Shown piece by piece: positions 57,454 through 64,000 of a DNA stretch of 64,000 nucleotides. The notes beneath the pieces are model-generated. The model made no database searches. It was not told the DNA's origin and saw only the letters and a list, made by a program, of their open reading frames with translations. The DNA comes from Micrasema longulum (Eukaryota; Arthropoda; Insecta; Trichoptera; Brachycentridae). Position numbers and translations under genes: made by a program. The DNA is taken from assembly GCA_022494885.1 (NCBI GenBank), contig JAGVSM010003559.1:1-64000 (forward strand). Direction: 5' to 3'. Position 1 is the first letter of the stretch. The number at the start of each line of letters is the position of its first letter.

Positions 57454-57645
57454 GGCCTCCATGGTGTAGTGGTCAAGACACTCGACTCACGCACGGAAGG
57501 TTCCGGATTCGATTCCCGGTGAGAACGCAAAAATTAAAATGTGATTTTTCTCAAGCCTGGGTGTTCTGTGATGTAATTCACCACTGTAATTGAGCCTCCT
57601 GGCCTGTCGTGGTGCAAAAAACTTTAAAAGATAATAAAATAAATT
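57454..57645 (+). repeat. SINE family C, best copy
   Basis: Box A TGGTGTAGTGGTCAAG and box B GGATTCGATTCCCGG are near canonical. The body has TTCTCAAGCCTGGGTGTTCT and GGCCTGTCGTGGTGCAAAAA, ending in an A-rich tail. Confidence 0.85.
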
Positions 57646-58434
57646 AATCAATGAACATGTAAATTTTGCGATCTTGTTCTTATAAATGGATAAACGCGTA
57701 TATTTTCTATCCATCTTTAACTATCGCGAGCAGATTCTTCCATTCAGGCATCTACTTATTTGGACGAATAAATATTTTTTTCTCTGATAATTTAATAACC
57801 TCACATTGTCATAGTAATGATAATTTCTAAGTTACTATTTTCCTTGGCCACGTTCAAATGAAATAGTGCATAGGGCACTGTAACGCAGGATTCAGCGTAT
57901 AGCGTATATATCTTAATCATCTGTCACATAAATACAAGAGAATCGGTATTATTTTATGCCGACTTTATCGGGAATCGAACATGGAACTTTATCAATGTTA
58001 GCAAAACGCGAGTTCCACTGCGCGTAATCTACCTACCTAATGTATGCAGTTATCGCTTAGTGAAAATATTGTTTATCGTTCGGTCCCCGACGGGTTAGAC
58101 GGTTGGACAGTGTTAATTGTTAAATAATTGAATCATCACGCGTTACAATGGAGTCCTTTTTCTCAAAACAAAACGTTCAGGTATTACTCGCAACTTACAT
58201 ATTATTATGTATGGTAGGTACCTATTATTTACCTCGCAGCATAGCGCCATACTCATTATGATCGTCCTATCCCTATCCACACCTAGTGATTCATAGGCCA
58301 CTGCGTCCACTTTTAAAACCGATGTCTCACGTCCACCCTGCCAGGAATCGAACCTAGGAACTCGAGTATGCTACCCTCCGCGGAGGACTTACAGAATTTT
58401 CGCAGGAGAGTAGCCACTAACCCAATTCATATCA

Positions 58435-58960
58435 ATATATTACAACGACTTTTGCGAAGTAATAGAGCTGAAACCTCCATCGCGCGGGTGAGATTTATCA
58501 GGCTGAACCATTTCACCCACAATTTTAATACTTCTTGTTGTTTTGACCAAACTGACCGGCATAAGAAATATAAAACATTGTTTTCAGGCGTTGCCTAGCG
58601 GGTGAATCAATTCAGCCGGATAAATCTCACCCGCGCGATAAACGTTGCAGGTAGAAGAGTCTACTTTTAAAACGGACCCGGGTAAGTGGGTGGGGGCGGA
58701 GCTTTCGATGAAAAAAAGATTTATGAGTTGACAAAATGTGAATGTTTAAACATAGGCAGAATTGTGGATGTTTCACAGTGCGTAAAGTGGCCACTCAAAC
58801 CAAACAACGACAGGTCGAAAGCCCTGTAAATGCTTAGACTTCCATATTCCCTGCTAAAAAACATTTTCTCTCTCTGTTGCGACAAATCTAGATCTAAATA
58901 ACTCCCTAGGGAGGAAATCCAGCCTGTCTAGAAACATTTAGACGTATTCAAAACATTGTG
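58435..58960 (-). repeat. Modular foldback repeat, copy 4 with extra palindromic module
   Basis: Read on minus: flank A (CTCCCTAGGGAGTTATT), TIR-like CGCAACAGAGAGAGAAAATG, core B forward, then a second inverted-repeat module at about 58465-58650 with arms containing CGCGCGGGTGAGATTTATC and its partner CCGGATAAATCTCACCCGCG. Confidence 0.75.
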
Positions 58961-59109
58961 AATATTTATACTTTTTTATATAGTATGATTCGATTTATTA
59001 CGGAGCAGACTACGCACGAATAAAATTTTTGGTACGTATTGTCCGAGGACGGGATCGAACCCGAACATCCGAATATGTTTAGCTAGTCGTACGTCTTTTA
59101 TTGGTATCG

Positions 59110-59540
59110 AATATACACGGGTTTTTAGGTTCAGACAGCGAAACTTCAGTGGAACATTCCTCATGGTAAGTTTTTAAAAAATCCTATATGTTTTTTTCCA
59201 AAAAGTAATTTTAAAAATATAATGTAATCGCAAAATGTAGTAAATCTTTCCACAAACCCCTCCTCCTCTCCTACCCAGCCGCTTCCCTTGTCCGCGTCTG
59301 GCGCGTATCGCTTCGTTGGTCAAATACGTTTTTGTCGCTATTTTTTTTCGTCGGGGAGGAGCGGGGATTTCCAGAAGGGATGCTTGCCCGAGAAACTAAT
59401 GATTTACTCCATTTAGAAATCATATATATATTTTTTTAATGACTTTTTGGTAAATTTTTCTTAGGGCTTTTTTAAAAGCTTATTATGAGGAATGTCCCTC
59501 TGAAGTTTCGCGGTCTGGCCCCGAATAACCGCGTATACCG
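59110..59540. repeat. Large foldback element with arms of about 115 bp
   Basis: The left arm contains GCGAAACTTCAGTGGAACAT then TCCTCATGGTAAGTTTTTAA; the right arm is its inverted counterpart around 59470-59535 (GCGAAACTTCAGAGGGACAT on minus). A GC-rich centre also has complementary CCCCTCCTCC and GGGGAGGAG blocks. No ORF. Superfamily not recognised. Confidence 0.75.
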
Positions 59541-59914
59541 ACGTAGTAGGTACCTAATACAAACAATAAAAGGTCGTGAGATATTATATTATTACGGAGG
59601 TAGATGACGACATTACATACGAATCGCTCGCTGCTTCGAATCATCAAAATTTGGAAACTCATAAAGATTCGTAATTCTCGGTAAACAACAATTATTATTT
59701 ATTACCTACTCAAATTGATTCGACTCTGACAATAATAATCGATATGAGGAATGTCATCGGAACAATGGATCTTACAAGCGACGAATGGTTTTCGAATGTA
59801 TAATTTTAACAATTATTTTGCATTGAACCGTTTTTGTTATAATATTTTAAGTATCTCCGAATGATTGTTGATATGGCTGGATTATACGCCTCGAGATTCG
59901 AGTTTAAAATTTAT

Positions 59915-60070
59915 TACAACGGAGAGGGAAAATATTTTTGAGAGTGGAATATGAATGTCGATGCGTTAAAAAAACTTACGACCTGTCGTCGATCGGTTAA
60001 GTGATCACTTGACACGCTGTGTGACAATCACCATTCTGCCTGTGTTTGCTTCCACATTTCCTCAACTTTT
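59915..60070 (+). repeat. Modular foldback repeat, diverged core
   Basis: Starts TTATTACAACGGAGAGGGAA and contains GTGTGACAATCACCATTCTG and CCTGTGTTTGC, core B in forward orientation; flank A not found. Confidence 0.6.
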
Positions 60071-60231
60071 CCACCCGTTGGCTTTATTTTATATACGTTA
60101 CGTGCCATGTTAATGCGACCGTAGTTGAGGTAAAGAATGCATGTTTTCCACATCGATGGACAATATTTCGGAATGTGACACGTAGGTGTACTGCCTATGC
60201 CTAAATAATAATATGTAGATCGTCGCGTAGC

Positions 60232-60420
60232 AGGACTGAGGTGGCGACGGGCGGGGCATGTTGCGAGACGAGACCTCGGGAGAATAAGCGAGGCGTCGGA
60301 AGACCTCAAAAAAGATGGTCCGATGACGTAGCTGCTGCAGGGGGTAAGAATTGGCTGAAGAGGCCAGAGGCCATATCCAGCAGTGGAGGACAGAAGGCTG
60401 AAGAAGAAGATGAAGATCGT
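60232..60420 (+). mobile_element. RTE-like LINE 3' relic
   Basis: The frames give GRAGHVARRDLGR and RGVGRPQKRWSDDVAAAGGK, then another frame gives the closing QWRTEG-like residues and a GAAGAAGAAGATG tail. Confidence 0.7.
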
Positions 60421-60679
60421 CACAGTTTCGTGTGCTTTTTGCGGGTTAACCATCATATCACCACATCACCAGCAGAGATGCTAAAAGCGGTCACCGATAT
60501 CATGAATGTAGACATAAAACTAAATTGGGTTTCGTCTGTGTCCGGGTGGATGAAAAATACAATTATTTTTGTGAAATATAATCAGAATCCTAGACGAGTG
60601 TTTGACTCTTTTTTTTTAAGTTTATAATTTTAGGCTTTTTAGGAAGGTAAAAGTCCTGGAAAAGAAAATCGAGTGGAGA

Positions 60680-60815
60680 AAAGTCTACCTCGTGAGGTAG
60701 CGGTTGGGCGTATTCTCCTACCGCGCTTGAAGTCCCAGGTTCAATTCCTGACACGGTCAACGAGAAATATTTGTCTGTAAGGTAGATTTACAGTGCAATA
60801 TTTTCCTGTTTTGGA
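60680..60815 (+). repeat. SINE family A, forward copy
   Basis: CCTCGTGAGGTAGCGGTTGG, box B CCCAGGTTCAATTCCTG, then GAGAAATATTTGTCTGTAAG and ACAGTGCAATATTTTCCTG, the same order as the reverse complement of 54590-54775. Confidence 0.7.
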
Positions 60816-60839
60816 ATTATTCATTCTAGCGAGGTGTTG

Positions 60840-61020
60840 ATTCAATTCTATTGTCCGGAGATGGGGAGAGAGTGTGGCCGAGTGTGGTCGAGTGGAAGAC
60901 GGGCAGACGGAGCGGAGGTCCCGTGTTCGATGCCCGCCCGTGACAATAATGAGGTCATTACACCGCGCTGATGGGACTCGGCACGGGCCGTGCGGACTTA
61001 GATAGGACGGATTTTGCATT
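60840..61020 (+). repeat. tRNA-derived SINE-like element (family G)
   Basis: Head GTGTGGCCGAGTGTGGTCGA and CCCGTGTTCGATGCCCG with body ACACCGCGCTGATGGGACTC. The body differs from families A-D. Confidence 0.55.
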
Positions 61021-61289
61021 CGGAAACCAGTTTCCTCTCAAATTCTACAAAGGTATCACTGAGAGAGGGGTCAATTTTGTGACAACAGGGTGACGTGGAA
61101 GTTATTAGCTTGTTTAATTACGTTTACGCAACAAATAAATAAATAATATTAAATGAGATGCGTCATTTTAATGATTTATCATGTTCAATATTTTGATTCT
61201 AATCTTTTTAGACAAGTACCGGATGTAACCCCCGAGAATTTTTTAATAAGATCTCGAGCTTTTTCATTTTTTTACTTTTTTTTTCATTT

Positions 61290-61469
61290 CATTTAATTTT
61301 TTTGCACCACAACAGGCCAGGAGGCCCAATTACAATGGTGAATTACATTACAGAACAACCAGGCTTGAGAAAAATCACATTTTTAATTTTTGTGTTCTCA
61401 CCGGGAATCGAACCCGGAACCTTCCGTGCGTGAGTCGAGCGCCTTGACCACTACACCACGGAGGTCGCC
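61290..61469 (-). repeat. SINE family C, inverted copy
   Basis: GCACCACAACAGGCCAGGAG tail side, CACCGGGAATCGAACCCGGA box B and CCACTACACCACGGAGGTCG head, all inverted relative to 57454-57645. Confidence 0.85.
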
Positions 61470-61479
61470 TAGGTACCGC

Positions 61480-62870
61480 CTTTTATTCCTAGGTACCTTC
61501 TGACGAATGTGAATTCTAGTAAAATAAAAAAAGGTACGAAAATTAAAAGGCTTCGCATAATATATATAAAAATAGTGATAGGCGTGAGTGTTTATTGTCA
61601 ATAAATAGCTAGTTTTATTATGTTTTAACACATTATGGTATTTAATTTTAAAATCTTTAAAGCCCTCGATGTGTCTGAGATATGCCTAATATACGCTCAA
61701 ATTATTCTGGTACTTAGATTTGGAGATGGACGTAGAGATCCCCCTGCTCCCGGGGACGTGAATGCACAAGGGCGAGAAATAATATCACTGTCAATATTCC
61801 CCCTTTAACGCAACATTTGAGCGAAGGAGCTCGGATTATTTTTCTGACTAATTGTTGAATATGTTTCCCCACAAAATTAAATTAATATGTACGGATATTA
61901 AAAACAATAAACCAAAATCTGTCAAAAAGTTGTCATAGAAAAATGTTTTTTTTTAATAAGTGCCATGTGTATGCAATGTACATTAAAATTTTAACACTAA
62001 TGGTCTCATTCATTTCGCATACAAAACATTTCATACAGTATACTGTAATACTGAACGAATTTTTAAAAATATTTCACGTACTTATAATAATAATAAATTG
62101 AAAATAAATAATAATAGGTTAGTCTTTTTCCAAGCCTTGATACATCACGCTTCATGCCTCGGGTTCAATTCTTGACAAACTCGTTATGATATATTTAATT
62201 TATTTTATTTTATATTTTACGAAGACAACAGAATACAACACAATAAATGTATCAACACAACAAGTAGGGAGAATAATGCTCAGATATAAAATGACATAAA
62301 AAAATAATTTAAAAAAAGATAGCGAAACTTAGACCATTTCGAGTTCATGTGACGATGTAACTCATGACGTACATGATCGAGATACGACGATCCGATTCCG
62401 AGTAAAATAACAAAGTTTGCTTTGCATTTGTTTTCGGGAGAAGGCATTTCGCGACCTTCCTGTGTATCGGGAAAATGCAGATACTCGGGAATGTCTTATG
62501 TTTCGGAGTCCAGATTTCACGATTCCGAGAATGTCCTTTTAACTCCCAACATTGACTTATTGTAAAAGGATTCGGAACGTGGTTAATCCCTCCACGCGAC
62601 TTTCGCACATTCCGAAAAACAGAAAATTGAAAAGTAATCCGACGATCAATTTCGTTTTAAAAAGAACATAGGTATCTGAAGTCCGTGGCGCTATTTGGAT
62701 TCAATCTTGGTACCGATCAATTGGCCCTTCATTATTTTCAAGTATCAACCGGTCATTACTTGATTACATTATTTTGAACATAATTCCGATTTTAGCTTTT
62801 TTTACCGTATAATATTTTACGCGTATTAAAAAAAATTCAAAAATACTTATGTTACGAGAGTAAAATTTTT
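61480..62870. other. AT-rich DNA, nothing recognised
   Basis: No exon or RNA gene; a minus-strand frame at 62345-62608 has no motif. Confidence 0.4.
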
Positions 62871-62873
62871 TGA

Positions 62874-63178
62874 CAAATTACGACAGGGGTGGAGAACATT
62901 TCAGTGAAGGGAATATGTCTAGGCATTTACAGGGCTTATGGCCTGTCATTGGCTGGTTTAAGTGGCCATTTTACACACTGTGTTAACATTCACCATTTTG
63001 CCTATGTTTGAACATCCATATTTCTCCAATTTTTCCATCTGTTGGTTTTAGTGAAGTTAACGAGAAGTTGTCTAAAATGTTTTCCATCCCTGTTGTGATT
63101 TGTTAAAGTTAATGACTCCCTAAGGGGTGAAATCCAGTCTTTTATCTACAAACATTTGGAGAAACCCAAAATATTGTA
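62874..63178 (+). repeat. Modular foldback repeat, copy 5 (B forward, then A reversed)
   Basis: TIRs CGACAGGGGTGGAGAACATT and, inverted, AATGTTTTCCATCCCTGTTG bound the core (GGCTGGTTTAAGTGGCCATT). Flank A follows reversed (GACTCCCTAAGGGGTGAAAT). B is therefore inverted relative to A compared with copies 1, 2 and 4. Confidence 0.8.
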
Positions 63179-63234
63179 GCATTTTTTGTTTACAAAAAAA
63201 TTAAATATTCCATTATATGGTATTTTTATTTAAA

Positions 63235-63385
63235 CAAATATTGCAATTTTCAGTCCATTTCCTAAAAGTCGTAAATAACTTGCGCTGGAAAAATGAGAAT
63301 CGAGTTTGGATAGAGTAGGATTTGAACCTCGGACCATCGATCCTCGAATTCGCGACACTGCCACGGGACCACAACCCGATAGTTA
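63235..63385 (-). repeat. SINE family B, inverted copy
   Basis: GTCGTAAATAACTTGCGCTG, TAGGATTTGAACCTCGGACC and GCCACGGGACCACAACCCGA are the inverted body, box B and head. Confidence 0.75.
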
Positions 63386-63459
63386 TTTAAAATGAAACCA
63401 AAGATAGTCGATTTTTTTATGAATTTATTGTAAAGAAACGGTCAAATTTCGGTACACCT

Positions 63460-63560
63460 TTCGGTACACTCTACCTCAACTTGATTCCATTTTCTAATAG
63501 TCTCTAAAATTAAATATTCGGGTAAATCATAAGAACGCAAATATTTCTTTAAAAAAAAAA
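63460..63560 (+). repeat. SINE family B, body fragment
   Basis: CACTCTACCTCAACTTGATT, CCATTTTCTAATAGTC and AAATATTCGGGTAAATCATA without the tRNA-like head. Confidence 0.65.
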
Positions 63561-64000
63561 TAAAAAAACTCTTTCCGTATAAATTGTTAGCAGACAAGAA
63601 AAAAACCACTTTATGCCTTACATTTGCACGAATAAACAAAAAAAATATTTCGTTATTTATGTAATGTATATTGTTATCAAATATGTTTATATAAATGAAT
63701 ATGTCTCGTATATTTTTTGCAATTGTGATTTTGTCCGATCAGCGACTTCTTATTTTAAAATAATTTTCGAAATTGGCTAAATATGTTTATTGCTACGCGA
63801 ATATAATATTATGTAGAGATATTGGTCATCCTGTCTCTACATATGTAACAATTTATTTAGATGTAATACGCTGTAATAATAATGTATTTAAAAAAAGAGA
63901 GAAAGGATGATGAAAGATTATCAGCGTTCCAGTGATTTGTTGTTTCTACATAATTATTAGATTATAAAGCTTTCAGGGGGGGGGGAGGAGGGGGGAGAGC

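Noticed and set aside
57454..57525. Possible tRNA gene at the SINE C head
   Set aside because: The same head occurs with the same body at three loci; stems do not close.
58976..59164. 62-codon minus frame as an upstream castor exon
   Set aside because: Lies in the foldback arm and a tRNA-like SINE fragment; the sequence is not castor-like.

Overview
The window is nuclear DNA of an arthropod, almost certainly an insect. It is AT-rich, its genes are split by many GT-AG introns, and it is crowded with degenerate transposons (BEL/Pao LTR element, jockey/CR1/I-like and RTE-like LINEs, pogo, mariner and piggyBac relatives, tRNA-derived SINEs). The insect order cannot be fixed from the sequence alone. 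Frequent TACCTA/GTAGGTA words and LINE tails made of TTTA repeats lean weakly towards Lepidoptera, but Hemiptera is not excluded.

Layout. 1-6544: a young BEL/Pao retrotransposon on the minus strand; its left LTR is cut by the window edge and it carries a frameshift and an integrase deletion. 6545-23400: gene-poor DNA holding a fossil pogo/Tigger-like transposase (7.7-8.8 kb), SINEs, a foldback repeat and three successive 5'-truncated LINE tails (17.5-20.65 kb), then an older RT fossil. 23459-26852 (+): the last three coding exons of a muscle/Z-disc type protein resembling Drosophila CG1674 and the synaptopodin-2/myozenin group, followed by polyadenylation signals to 27.8 kb. 28.0-29.6 kb: a LINE tail with RNase H. 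29.6-39.0 kb: very AT-rich intergenic DNA containing a piggyBac-type MITE. 39006-55014 (-): 21 consecutive coding exons of castor (cas, CASZ1 family). 55.0-64.0 kb: repeats only; the 5' exons of castor must lie beyond the right edge or be unrecognisable.

The two host genes converge tail to tail, about 12 kb apart. castor was assembled by hand from splice signals: every junction is GT-AG, the phases agree throughout, and the result is 1165 in-window residues with 11 castor-type H-x-H-C zinc-finger units, a KRGRPPKNR basic motif and three psi-K-x-E sites.

The least explained signal is a family of about 400-bp modular foldback repeats (five fuller copies plus two fragments). Its core lies in either orientation relative to a conserved flank, and two copies have clear 12-14 bp target-site duplications. 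Other points worth a look are a decayed duplicate of a castor exon start, a 114-bp three-copy tandem array in a castor intron, a 430-bp foldback with arms of about 115 bp, and an in-frame LINE chimera.
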